NCBI GenBank assembly: GCA_050741255.1
Contig: JBOIEQ010000043.1
Location: 1 to 29,992, forward strand
Length of the DNA: 29,992 bases
Direction of reading: 5' to 3'
Source of the DNA: CAZXNF01 sp050741255
GTDB taxonomy: Bacteria > Pseudomonadota > Gammaproteobacteria > Burkholderiales > SG8-41
Each line of letters begins with the position of its first letter. The first letter of the stretch is position 1. Of this stretch, positions 1 through 8,038 are shown one piece after another. A program made the translations under genes and the position numbers. The notes below the pieces were generated by a model. That model saw only the letters and a list, made by a program, of their open reading frames with translations, made no database searches and was not told where the DNA came from.

Positions 1-114
1 GATGGTCGCGATGTCCCCTTCGCTGTCTGCGTGCGCCGACGGTGCGACCGCTGCCGCAGGGGTGCCGGCGTCGGCGCCCGCCCCTGCCAACCGCTTCCAA
101 AACCGACGTAACAC
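1..114 (-). CDS. N-terminal fragment of a protein, possibly another TPR-glycosyltransferase paralogue
   Basis: An open frame begins with GTG (complement of 112-114), five bases past the stop of the TPR-glycosyltransferase gene, and runs off the left edge. It would encode about 38 residues starting MLRRFWKRLAGAGADAG, then an Ala/Pro/Thr-rich stretch. The basic, Trp/Leu-containing start followed by a low-complexity linker resembles the N-termini of the paralogues at 3311-5107 and 5999-7705, so a further family member is plausible. No strong Shine-Dalgarno sequence is visible, and the start codon and the identity are inferred from position and style. Too little is present to assign a function. 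Confidence 0.4.
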   Translation of the reverse strand, partial: MLRRFWKRLAGAGADAGTPAAAVAPSAHADSEGDIATI

Positions 115-118
115 GCCG

Positions 119-1825
119 CTAGCCCGGGGCGCGCAGATCGCGGCACACCTGCGCGAGCACCGGCGGCCAGCCGCCACCGGGCAGCGCCCGAAACAGTTGC
201 GTGCGCGGATACCACAACGGGTGCGCACCGGCGCGCGGGTAACGCCATTCCGGAGCCGCGGGAAGCAGCGTTCGCACCTCGAGTCCCAGCGCGCCCGCCA
301 GATGCGCGATCGTGTTGTCGACCGTGACGACGCGGCCAATCGCGGCCAGCAGTGCCGCAGTGGACTCGAGATCGCGCCCAGCGTCCGGGAACAGATGAAG
401 CGTGACGCCCGCCTCGCGCTGCACAGCGTCCGCCTCCGCGGCGACCTCGCCGTATTGCACGCTGGCGATCGCGCACCCGAGGCCGAATAACGGCAGGCAG
501 TCGCGCAGCGGTATCGAACGCTGCAATCCGCGCGTCCGTGGCGAGCCGCCGCGCCAGGCCAACGCGAGCCACGGGCCGGGCACGAGCGCCGCGAGGCGGG
601 CGCGCCACTGTTCGGTGAGTGCGGCGTCAGCCTGCAGATAACCGGATACGGCCGGAAAATCCGCTGCGCGGCGGCGGTACAGCGCGGGCACGCTGCCCAG
701 CGGAATCTCCACGTCCGTCGCGGGCAAGGGCACGGCGCCGCCGCGCGGCGTGCCGACGATCGTCGCGCGCGGGAACGCGCGGCGGAACAACGTGGCAAGC
801 CGCGGATCGCAGGCGACCGTCACCGCGCCGTCGGCGCGGGCGAGCACATCGGGCAGACAGGAGGCAAACATGATTTCGTCGCCGAGTCCCTGTTCGCCGT
901 ATACCAGCAGGCGACGCCCCGCCAGCGCTTCGCCCTGCCAGCGCGGTGCGCCCGTGCCGCCGGCCCCCGTCGCGGTGGCCTCGAAGCGCCGCTCGTATTC
1001 GTCCCAGCCGCGCGCGTAGTCGCCCTGCATCAGGCGCGCGTACGCACGGTTGAGCAGGGCATCGCCCAGGTCCGGCGCGAGCGCGAGCGCCTGCTCGTAG
1101 GCAGCGATCGCAGCATCGAGCCGGCCCAGATCGCGTAGCGCGTGGCCGGTAGCGGCGAGGATGGCGGGATTCCCCGGGCGTGCGGCATTGGCCCGCTCGA
1201 AGCGGGCGAGTGCTTCCGCCGCCGCCCCACTTTCCAGCGCGAGCAGGCCGAGGTTGTGCTGGGCTTCGGCATCGTCCGGCGCCAGGGCGAGCGCGCGCTC
1301 GAGGCTCGCGCGGCCCGCCGCGTAATCGCCCTGCAGGTATTCGACGTAGCCCAACTGACACCAGTACTGGGCGCGATCGGGCATCGCCGCGGCCGCCGCG
1401 CCGTAGGCCGCGCGGGCGGCGGCAAGGTCGCCGCGCCGCTTGGCACAGACCCCGCGCAGGAACTGCGCCGTCGGGCGGCCGCGGTCGTCGGTCGGCAAAC
1501 GATCGAGTTCCTCCAGGGCCGCCTCGGGATGGCCCATCCCGAGCAGGGCCTCCACGCAGGCTTCGCGGAATTCCGGGCGCGCGGGCGAGAAATGCGCGGC
1601 CAGGGTGTAATGGTCGACGGCATCCTCCCACTGCTGCAGTACCGCCAACGCCAGCCCGAGCTGGTAATGCGCCTCGGCATCATCATGGGTGTGCTCGAGC
1701 GCTGCCTCCAGCAAGCGCACCGCCTCCGCAGGTTCCCCGCATTCGCGGGCCCGGCGACCGCGTACGAGCAGCGATTCAGTCGCCTCGGTTGGCGTCACGG
1801 TCCCAGTGCGGGAAGCGGCGGTCAT
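119..1825 (-). CDS. TPR-repeat protein with C-terminal heptosyltransferase-like (GT9-like) domain, copy 1
   Basis: The 568-residue protein has about eight tetratricopeptide-like repeats (roughly residues 25-285, for example a repeat with AEAHYQLGLAL). A Rossmann-type domain follows, from about residue 295 to the end. That domain opens with YGEQGLGDEIMFASCLP and carries VDNTIAHLAGALG near residue 502, followed by an EWRY...WYP block. This second half is the layout of GT9/ADP-heptose heptosyltransferase-like folds, in which the D-x-x-x-x-H-L segment lines the nucleotide-sugar site. TPRs in such fusions usually present the acceptor or a partner. There is no signal peptide or membrane segment, so it is probably cytoplasmic. 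The start is ATG at 1825 with a weak ribosome site. Two close paralogues follow at 3311 and 5999. The transferase role is inferred from the fold, and donor and acceptor are unknown. Confidence 0.8.
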   Translation of the reverse strand: MTAASRTGTVTPTEATESLLVRGRRARECGEPAEAVRLLEAALEHTHDDAEAHYQLGLALAVLQQWEDAVDHYTLAAHFSPARPEFREACVEALLGMGHPEAALEELDRLPTDDRGRPTAQFLRGVCAKRRGDLAAARAAYGAAAAAMPDRAQYWCQLGYVEYLQGDYAAGRASLERALALAPDDAEAQHNLGLLALESGAAAEALARFERANAARPGNPAILAATGHALRDLGRLDAAIAAYEQALALAPDLGDALLNRAYARLMQGDYARGWDEYERRFEATATGAGGTGAPRWQGEALAGRRLLVYGEQGLGDEIMFASCLPDVLARADGAVTVACDPRLATLFRRAFPRATIVGTPRGGAVPLPATDVEIPLGSVPALYRRRAADFPAVSGYLQADAALTEQWRARLAALVPGPWLALAWRGGSPRTRGLQRSIPLRDCLPLFGLGCAIASVQYGEVAAEADAVQREAGVTLHLFPDAGRDLESTAALLAAIGRVVTVDNTIAHLAGALGLEVRTLLPAAPEWRYPRAGAHPLWYPRTQLFRALPGGGWPPVLAQVCRDLRAPG

Positions 1826-1982
1826 GGCGCAGGATTCGTGCTTCAGTCAGGGTGGTGTCATGGTCGGTGGTCAGGTCAACGTGCAGGAGGGCTGAGCATT
1901 TCCCGCGTTTAACTCGGGCCGCCACGCGGTCGTTGCATACTGCAGGAAGCATACCAAGGCCGTCGCCCATCGTCGCGTCATC

Positions 1983-3314
1983 TCAATGCCGCGGCTCGAG
2001 GTAGAACTGCGGGCGCTGCTGCGCCACGCCGCCCTGTGGCAACGCCAGCGTCACCGCGTAACCGGCGCTGTCGCACCAGGCCGCGAAATCCTGCGTCCTG
2101 GCGGGCGCCACCGCCACGCACAAGGCCGGGCGGCAACGGGCGAGCAGTCCGCGCGCGCCGGCCAGCACCTCGAGTTCGTCGCCGGCGACGTCCACCATCA
2201 AAAAATCCACGGCCCCCAGTTCGAGCGCGTCCAGCGGTTGCATGTCCACCGGGCCGCCCGCTGCCGCCTCCACGCGCACTTCACCCGAATGATGCCGCCC
2301 CGCGGGGCGCAAGATGCCGCGGCCGGCCGCGGCACCGGCCGCAAGGCCGATCCAGCGGGTTTCCGCCGCGATCGCGTTGGCGGCGAGATTGCGCGCCAGC
2401 AGGTCCGCCACCGGCGGATTCGGCTCCAGCACGATCAGGCATTGCGGCGCCAGAAAACGACCGAGGTAAACCGCGCGGTTGCCCGCGTGCGCCCCCACGT
2501 CGAGGAATATCCCACCGGCGGCGCGACGGGCCGCCACCGCGTCCAGACCCTCCACCCCGCCGAAGCGTCCCTGCAGGTGCTGGCGCTGAAGGGGATCGAA
2601 AGGATCATCCACGAAAAACCGGAAGCGTTCGCCGCGGTGCGTGAAGTCGCGGTGGAAACCCGTGGCGCGGCAGCGCTCGACGATCATCGCCTCGACCGCC
2701 AGCCGCCACTGCGCGTCGGTGGCCGCGCGCGGGCCCGTGGAATGCAAACCGCGCCGGTTCAGGAACAAGGGCTCGCGCAGCTTGCAGCAGCGGTGCGCGG
2801 ACCATACGCGATAGTAGTAGTCGAAATCCTCCCCGCAATCCAGGTGCGCTGCAAAAGGGGTGCGCTCGGCGACGGTGCGGCGAACGAAATGCCCCATCTG
2901 CAGCGTCGTCCAGGGATCGTTGCCGAGCAGGTCGCCGACCCCGGAAATCTTTTCCATCTGTCCCGCGCGCAGAGTCGTACTCTGTTCATCGGCGGCCAAT
3001 TCGCAAATGGCGCCCCAGACGGCATCGTACCCGGCCGCGAGCGCGGCCCGTACCGTGCGAAACGCGTTCGCATGCAGCAGATCGTCCGCATCCAGAAAGA
3101 AAACCCACTCGCAATCCTGCTCGCCTGCGCGAACGACGCCAAGGTTGCGCGCGGCGGAACGCCCGAGTCGGCCCTGCGTGTCATCGATGGCGATCAGCGT
3201 ATAGGCGTCGAACGGACCGCTGCCCGTCGCGAAGGCTTCCGCCACCGAGTCCTGCGCGTCCTCGGCGAGCAGTTCGTGTCCCGGACCGACCGGAATGATG
3301 ATGCCGACCTTCAC
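1983..3314 (-). CDS. Bifunctional GT2 glycosyltransferase - FkbM-family methyltransferase
   Basis: The 443-residue protein has two domains. Residues 1 to about 210 form a family-2 (GT-A) glycosyltransferase: the start MKVGIIIPVGPG, IAIDD near the first acidic site, and the metal/nucleotide DxD motif in WVFFLDADDLLH. Residues about 245-443 form an FkbM-type SAM-dependent methyltransferase: GIFLDVGAHAGNRAVYLGRF (SAM loop), IVLEPNP, and a late VDFLMVDVAGDELEVLAGA block typical of FkbM. I place the start at GTG 3314, because the conserved GT2 beta-strand begins there and the GTG overlaps the TGA of the upstream gene (GTGA), which implies translational coupling. The open frame continues far upstream of this codon only because of the high GC. 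The likely role is to add a sugar and O-methylate it, or the same glycan, in a surface or protein glycosylation pathway. Substrates are unknown. Confidence 0.85.
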   Translation of the reverse strand: MKVGIIIPVGPGHELLAEDAQDSVAEAFATGSGPFDAYTLIAIDDTQGRLGRSAARNLGVVRAGEQDCEWVFFLDADDLLHANAFRTVRAALAAGYDAVWGAICELAADEQSTTLRAGQMEKISGVGDLLGNDPWTTLQMGHFVRRTVAERTPFAAHLDCGEDFDYYYRVWSAHRCCKLREPLFLNRRGLHSTGPRAATDAQWRLAVEAMIVERCRATGFHRDFTHRGERFRFFVDDPFDPLQRQHLQGRFGGVEGLDAVAARRAAGGIFLDVGAHAGNRAVYLGRFLAPQCLIVLEPNPPVADLLARNLAANAIAAETRWIGLAAGAAAGRGILRPAGRHHSGEVRVEAAAGGPVDMQPLDALELGAVDFLMVDVAGDELEVLAGARGLLARCRPALCVAVAPARTQDFAAWCDSAGYAVTLALPQGGVAQQRPQFYLEPRH

Positions 3315-5107
3315 GCGGCGTCGGCCCGCAGCGCGTTCGCGAGGGCCGCCGCCACCGCGGACCAGTCGCCTGCGGCGGCCTGCCGCCACAACCGCGCGGC
3401 GGGATACCAGACCGTACGGTCGCCGGCGCGTCCCCAGCGCCAGTCGGCAGCCTGCGGCAACACGATCCAGACCGGACGGCCGAGCGCGCCGGCGAGGTGC
3501 GCGAGCGTGTTGTCCACGGTAATCACCCGGTCGAGCGCGCCCGTCAGCGCGGCCAGCCCGTCGAGGTCCGATGGATCGAGGTCCGGCCGCAGCGGCGCGT
3601 TGCCGGTGAGTGTCTGGATTTCGGCGAGTTCCGCTGCGGTCGCGTCGTGTTGCAGCACCATCCAGCGCACGCCTGGCGTTTTCAGCACCGGCGCCCAGGC
3701 AGCCAGCGGCATCGTGCGCAAGGCAGCGCGGTTCTTCGTGGTGCCGCCGCGCCAGGCGATGCCCATCACGTCGGCGGCCCCGCCCGTCGCCAATCGCCCG
3801 CGCCAGTGCGCGACCCGCGCAGGATCCGGCTGCAGGTAGCCGCCGTGCGCGGGAAAGGCAGCAGCCTCGCGCCGCAGAAATCGCGGCAAGGCGCCGATCG
3901 CGCTTTGACACACCACTGCCGGATGCGCAGCCAGCCAGCGTCGATCGCCGTCGCGCGGCGCCCCGTGCACGCGCACGCCGGGGAATGATCGCGCGAACAG
4001 CGAGGCAAGGCGCACATCGCATTCGAGCACGACCGCGCCTGCCCGTCCGTGGGCCTCCGGAATGCAGGAGGCGAACATGATCTCGTCGCCCACGCCCTGC
4101 TCGCCGTGGATCAGGAGCGCGGCGCCGGCGCCGAGCGTCCGCCCGTCCCATTCCGGCAGGGGGAAATGCCGCGGCCCCGCGCCACGCGTGCGCTGGTGGC
4201 GCGCCTCGTAGTCGTCCCAGCCGCGCGCGAAATCCCCTTGGCGCAGACCGATCACGGCGCGGTTCCAGCGGTATTCCGCGACACCGGGGTGCGCGGCGAG
4301 CAGGGCATCCAGGTGCGCGAGCGCGGCGTCGGGCTGCCCCAGTTCGTCGAGCGCGAGCGCGAGATTCGCCTGCGCGGCGGCGAGTTCCGGCGCCAGGGCC
4401 GTGGCCCGGCGGAAACACCCGAGCGCCGCCGCCGGATCGCCGAGCTGTGTGAGATGAACCAGTCCCAGATTGGTCCACGCCGCGGCGTGTGCAGGGGCGC
4501 GCGCAATCGCGGCGCGGTAGGCGTCCGCGGCCTCCGCGGGCCGCCCGAGCCTGGCGAGCAGGCTGGCGCGTTCGAGCCACGCGTCGGGATTGCCGTCGGC
4601 CGCCGCGCCGGCACGGTCGAGCGCCGCCAGCGCCGCGGCCAAATCACCGCCCGCCGCCAGCAAGCGCGCTTCGACGACCGCGGCCATGCCCGCGACCGTC
4701 CTCCCGGCGCCGAAAGTCTGCGCGAGCAGGCTGTGATCCAGCGCCGCCTCGCGCTCCCCGGCGTCGAGCAGCACGGCGGCCAGCTCGGCATGGGCCAGGG
4801 CATGATCGTGGCGGGCGGCGAGCACCGCCCGCAGCAGATCGCCGACCTCGTCCGCGCCCCCGCCGCGCCGCCGCGCGGCGGCGAACAACGCGCGCGCATC
4901 CAAGTCCTGCGGGTCGGTCCTGAGTCGCGCCAGCGCCAGCGTCGCCACCGCGGCGACTTCGCCCTGGAACAGGCGGGCAAGGCCCGCTTCCAGCCAGGCG
5001 TCCGGCTGCGCGGGAGGCCTCGCGTCCGGAGGCGGCGCGGCGGGGGGCTGCGTCCGCTTGAACAGCCGGCGCACGCGCTCGCGCCAGGGCCGGACCATCG
5101 ATGCCAT
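3311..5107 (-). CDS. TPR-repeat protein with C-terminal heptosyltransferase-like (GT9-like) domain, copy 2
   Basis: The 598-residue paralogue of the gene at 119-1825 has a basic N-terminus (RPWRERVRRLFKR) and a Pro/Ala-rich linker. Tandem TPR-like helices follow to about residue 310. The C-terminal domain has IHGEQGVGDEIMFASCIP, then ITVDNTLAHLAGALGRPVW and a DWRW...WYP block, so the Asp and His positions conserved in copy 1 are kept. The start could be ATG 5107 or the in-frame ATG 5098; neither has a clear Shine-Dalgarno sequence. Its stop overlaps the GTG of the GT2-FkbM gene, so the two are probably made together. It lies 25 bases downstream of the small DxD glycosyltransferase. The function is presumed to be glycosyl transfer in the same pathway; the donor sugar cannot be read from the sequence. 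Confidence 0.8.
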   Translation of the reverse strand: MASMVRPWRERVRRLFKRTQPPAAPPPDARPPAQPDAWLEAGLARLFQGEVAAVATLALARLRTDPQDLDARALFAAARRRGGGADEVGDLLRAVLAARHDHALAHAELAAVLLDAGEREAALDHSLLAQTFGAGRTVAGMAAVVEARLLAAGGDLAAALAALDRAGAAADGNPDAWLERASLLARLGRPAEAADAYRAAIARAPAHAAAWTNLGLVHLTQLGDPAAALGCFRRATALAPELAAAQANLALALDELGQPDAALAHLDALLAAHPGVAEYRWNRAVIGLRQGDFARGWDDYEARHQRTRGAGPRHFPLPEWDGRTLGAGAALLIHGEQGVGDEIMFASCIPEAHGRAGAVVLECDVRLASLFARSFPGVRVHGAPRDGDRRWLAAHPAVVCQSAIGALPRFLRREAAAFPAHGGYLQPDPARVAHWRGRLATGGAADVMGIAWRGGTTKNRAALRTMPLAAWAPVLKTPGVRWMVLQHDATAAELAEIQTLTGNAPLRPDLDPSDLDGLAALTGALDRVITVDNTLAHLAGALGRPVWIVLPQAADWRWGRAGDRTVWYPAARLWRQAAAGDWSAVAAALANALRADAA

Positions 5108-5132
5108 CGAGGTGTCGGCGCCCGGTACGCGC

Positions 5133-5816
5133 CTAGGCCTTGGCGTCCGCCGTCACCCGCAGCATCGCGTCGCGTTCGCCGCGCCAGGCGTCGGCGTATT
5201 CGCAGTCGCGAAACTCGGGAAAATACGGGCCGCCCAGCGTGAAGTGCACCAGCGCGGCATCCGGGCGCGGCGCGCTGTAACCGACCAGATGGTTCCAGCG
5301 ATCGGGCAACTCGCCGATCAGCTCGTCGCCGGCGAGCCACTTGAACTGGTGCAGTTCAAGGCCGCTCGCGGTGTTGACGTAGTCCGGCGTGAGCGCCGCG
5401 CAGCGCGCGTTGTTGAACAGCATCACGGAGGACCAGTTCTTCTTGGCGTAGGCAGTCTGCGGCTCGCCGAGGAACTTCACCGTCTCGCGCGGGCGATGAT
5501 CGTGCTTGACGACCATCACGGCGTAGCGCTCGTCCCGCTGGGACCACAGCTTCGCGACGTCGTCGAGCATGACCATGTCGCAGTCCATGAACAGCGTCCA
5601 GCCCGTGAACCCGGCCAGGTACGGCGTCAGGAAACGGGAAAACGAGAAGTCCGTCGATTGCAGCGGGTGCCGCTCGCGCGTCAGCACGCCCGCCAGCTCC
5701 GAGAGCATGAGCGGGGCGATGCTCACGGGCTGCGAGGCGTGCGCGTGGATCGAATGCGCGAGCACGCTGAAGGCGACGGCCTCGCGCGGATCGTAGCCGA
5801 TGGTGATGTTGATCAC
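5133..5816 (-). CDS. Small GT8-like DxD glycosyltransferase
   Basis: The 227-residue single-domain protein starts MINITIGYDPREAVAFSVLAHSI, a first beta-strand and donor-binding helix common in GT8-like and related nucleotide-diphospho-sugar transferases. It carries TGWTLFMDCDMVMLDDV, where DCD is the metal-binding DxD motif. Later blocks (VMVVKHDH, SSVMLFNNARC, WNHLVGY, ALVHFTLGGPYFPEF) fit a retaining GT-A enzyme. The start is GTG at 5816, preceded by CAGGATC, and it overlaps the stop of a possible 17-codon upstream frame. The gene lies between two TPR-GT9-like genes, so it most likely contributes a sugar to the same glycan. The family is a fold-level judgement and the exact activity is unknown. 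Confidence 0.75.
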   Translation of the reverse strand: MINITIGYDPREAVAFSVLAHSIHAHASQPVSIAPLMLSELAGVLTRERHPLQSTDFSFSRFLTPYLAGFTGWTLFMDCDMVMLDDVAKLWSQRDERYAVMVVKHDHRPRETVKFLGEPQTAYAKKNWSSVMLFNNARCAALTPDYVNTASGLELHQFKWLAGDELIGELPDRWNHLVGYSAPRPDAALVHFTLGGPYFPEFRDCEYADAWRGERDAMLRVTADAKA

Positions 5817-5866
5817 GATCCTGCGCCCCCACGGATCAGCGGCCTGCGGCCCCGGGTTTGCCCCAT
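5813..5866 (-). CDS. Possible 17-codon leader peptide coupled to the DxD glycosyltransferase gene
   Basis: A short frame opens with ATG (complement of 5864-5866) behind AAAGGAG (complement of 5876-5882), a better ribosome site than the glycosyltransferase GTG has. It encodes MGQTRGRRPLIRGGAGS and ends in a TGA that overlaps the GTG start of the 5133-5816 gene. This could be a translational-coupling leader. It could also be chance, since high-GC DNA readily yields such frames. Confidence 0.2.
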   Translation of the reverse strand: MGQTRGRRPLIRGGAGS

Positions 5867-5998
5867 CTGGCGAGACTCCTTTGCAGTGATGCGGTTCTGC
5901 GCACCGTTTCCGTCAACGGCGAACCGCGCATGCGGACAATAACAAAAATCATCACCGGCAGACGAACGGCGCGTACGCCGCGCGAGGACGGGCATACT

Positions 5999-7705
5999 TC
6001 ACAGTCCGTATCCGCGCAAGGCCTGCGTCGCCGCCGCGATGACGCTGTTCCAGTCGCCGTCCGCGGGCTGGCGGAACATCCGGGCCGACGGATACCACGG
6101 CATGCCGGCACCCGCGATGCCGTAGCGCCATTCCGGCACGTGCGGCGCCAGGACCCAGACCGGGCGTCCGAGCGCGCCGGCGAGATGCACGTTGGTATTG
6201 CAGACGCTGATGACGAGGTCGAGCGCGCAGACCAGCGCCGCGCTCTCGGCAAAGTCGGCAACCGCCTCCGGCCAGCGCTGCAGACGGACACCCTGCGCGG
6301 ACTCGAGCGCCTCGATCTCCGCATCCACCTCGCCGTACTGCAGGTTGACGAAGCACGCGGGCCGGCGGCGCAGCAGCGGCAGCAAGGCCTCCAGCGACAG
6401 CGAGCGCAGGCCGCGCCGCGTGCGCGGCGTGCCGCCCTGCCATGACAGCCCGATCCGCAGGCCCGGCCCCAGGCCGGCCAGCCGGTCCCGCCAGGCGGCC
6501 ACCCGCGCGGGATCGGCGCGCAGATAGCCGGTGTGCGCGGGGAAATCCTCCCTGCGGCGCCGGAACAGTTGCGGCAGGCTGCCGACGGGGATCTCGACCG
6601 CCGCGCCGCCCGGCCCCGGATGCGGCGGCGGAACGTCCGCCGCCGTCACGACGGTCGCGAACGGAAACGACTGCGCGAACAGCGCCGCGAGCCGCGGCGA
6701 GGCCTCGACCACGACGTGCCGCGCACGCGTGGCCAGGTCCGGCAGGCAGCCGGCGAACATTATCTCGTCGCCGAGGCCCTGTTCCCCGTACGCCAGCACG
6801 ACCCGCCCGTCCAGCGCCTCGCCATTCCATGGCGCGGCGCGATGCACCCGCGCGGGCACCTCCCGGCTGGCGAGACGCAGGTCGTAGTCCTCCCAGCCGT
6901 GGACAAAGTCCCCCTGCAACAGGCGCAGGATCGATCGATGCCAGCGCGCGAGCCGGAAGTCGGGCTTTAGCGCGATCGCCCGTTCGTAATGCAGGGCCGC
7001 CCGCTCGAACTCGCCCAGGTCCTGCAGAGCGATCGCGAGATTGTTATGCAGTTCAGCATCGTCGGGGCAGTGCGCGAGCGCGCGCGCATAGGCGGCCAGC
7101 GCCTCCCGCGGGCGGTGCATTTTTTGCAGCGCGAAGCCGAGCGACAGCAACAGTTCGTCGTCATCCCGTCCGTTCGCGGCGGCGGCCTCGCACAGCGCCA
7201 GCGCCTGCGCGGCGTCCTGCGCCTCGAGCAGCAGTACGACGATGTTCTTGAGCAGGTCCGGACGTTCGGGTTCCAGCGCGTACGCGCGGCGAAACGCATC
7301 GAGCGCAGCTGCCGGGCGCTCACGGCTGCGATAGAGCAGGCCGAGATTCATATGCACGCCGGCACCGGCATGGCCGGCGGAGATGGCATCGAGGTACGCG
7401 CGCTCCGCGGCCTCGTGCTGGCCCGCCAGCCAGTAGGCGTTGCCCAGATCGACCGTGGCCGCGTTGTGGTCGCCGGTCACTTGCACGGCGCGCTCCAGCA
7501 GGGCTACGGCTTCCGCAAAACGCCCGCTGCGCCCCAGCATCGCGCCGAGTCCGTGCAGCGCCGCGGTGTTCATGGGGTCCATCGCCAGAAGCCCGCGATA
7601 CACGCGCTCCGCGGCGGCAACATCGCCCGCGGCCTCAAACGCGCGGGCATCGTCGACACTCGCGCGCGTCCCGTGCAGCAAGCGCCTGACCAGACTACCG
7701 AGCAT
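5999..7705 (-). CDS. TPR-repeat protein with C-terminal heptosyltransferase-like (GT9-like) domain, copy 3
   Basis: The 568-residue third paralogue starts MLGSLVRRLLHGTRASVDDARAF and has TPR-like repeats from about residue 15 to 275 (for example AALHGLGAMLG and AELHNNLAIALQDLG). The transferase domain starts with LAYGEQGLGDEIMFAGCLP and ends with EWRY...WYPSARMFRQ. In the segment that reads VDNT-x-AHLAG in copies 1 and 2, this copy has VCNTNVHLAG, so the Asp is Cys (about residue 502) and the Ala is Val. This could alter donor binding or activity. I chose ATG 7705 over a TTG one codon earlier; the ribosome site is poor. It is the first minus-strand gene left of a divergent spacer and so is probably promoter-proximal in this cluster. 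Confidence 0.8.
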   Translation of the reverse strand: MLGSLVRRLLHGTRASVDDARAFEAAGDVAAAERVYRGLLAMDPMNTAALHGLGAMLGRSGRFAEAVALLERAVQVTGDHNAATVDLGNAYWLAGQHEAAERAYLDAISAGHAGAGVHMNLGLLYRSRERPAAALDAFRRAYALEPERPDLLKNIVVLLLEAQDAAQALALCEAAAANGRDDDELLLSLGFALQKMHRPREALAAYARALAHCPDDAELHNNLAIALQDLGEFERAALHYERAIALKPDFRLARWHRSILRLLQGDFVHGWEDYDLRLASREVPARVHRAAPWNGEALDGRVVLAYGEQGLGDEIMFAGCLPDLATRARHVVVEASPRLAALFAQSFPFATVVTAADVPPPHPGPGGAAVEIPVGSLPQLFRRRREDFPAHTGYLRADPARVAAWRDRLAGLGPGLRIGLSWQGGTPRTRRGLRSLSLEALLPLLRRRPACFVNLQYGEVDAEIEALESAQGVRLQRWPEAVADFAESAALVCALDLVISVCNTNVHLAGALGRPVWVLAPHVPEWRYGIAGAGMPWYPSARMFRQPADGDWNSVIAAATQALRGYGL

Positions 7706-8038
7706 CAAACGCGATTCGCCTTGTACGGGAGGAGTTCATTGACGGAACCCAGGCCGTCAACCATAATCCAACACACTGTTTCAATGAGAAAAATTACACA
7801 CATTCTGTTGTTCTCTTGTTCTGTTGCCCCATTGTTCATAGGGTTCGTGGTGATCGTTGGGGCGCTTTACCCACACCTATTACACTGTATCGCACCCTGC
7901 CCAACCGCGCGCTTGCCGCTTGTCAGTACTTAAAAGCCCACTGATCCATTCCGGTCCATCCGCCGCCTGACTACTGCCATCCCGACAGCCATACTTTCCT
8001 CTATCCGCATTCCGCGCTGACGGGAGACGCCCAGCCCG
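7706..8038. other. Divergent intergenic spacer between the two arms of the glycan locus
   Basis: These 333 bases separate the minus-strand TPR-GT copy 3 from the plus-strand FkbM gene and are visibly richer in A+T than the genes on either side. They must hold promoters for both directions. I found no pair of -35/-10 hexamers at proper spacing that I would defend. A weak plus-strand candidate is TTTACC (7867-7872) with TATCGC 16 bases further on. No RNA gene or clear inverted repeat was seen. Confidence 0.5.

Noticed and set aside
3315..4580. N-terminal extension of the GT2-FkbM protein by over 400 residues
   Set aside because: The extension overlaps the TPR-glycosyltransferase gene in another frame and is Arg-rich. 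The GT2 fold starts cleanly at GTG 3314.
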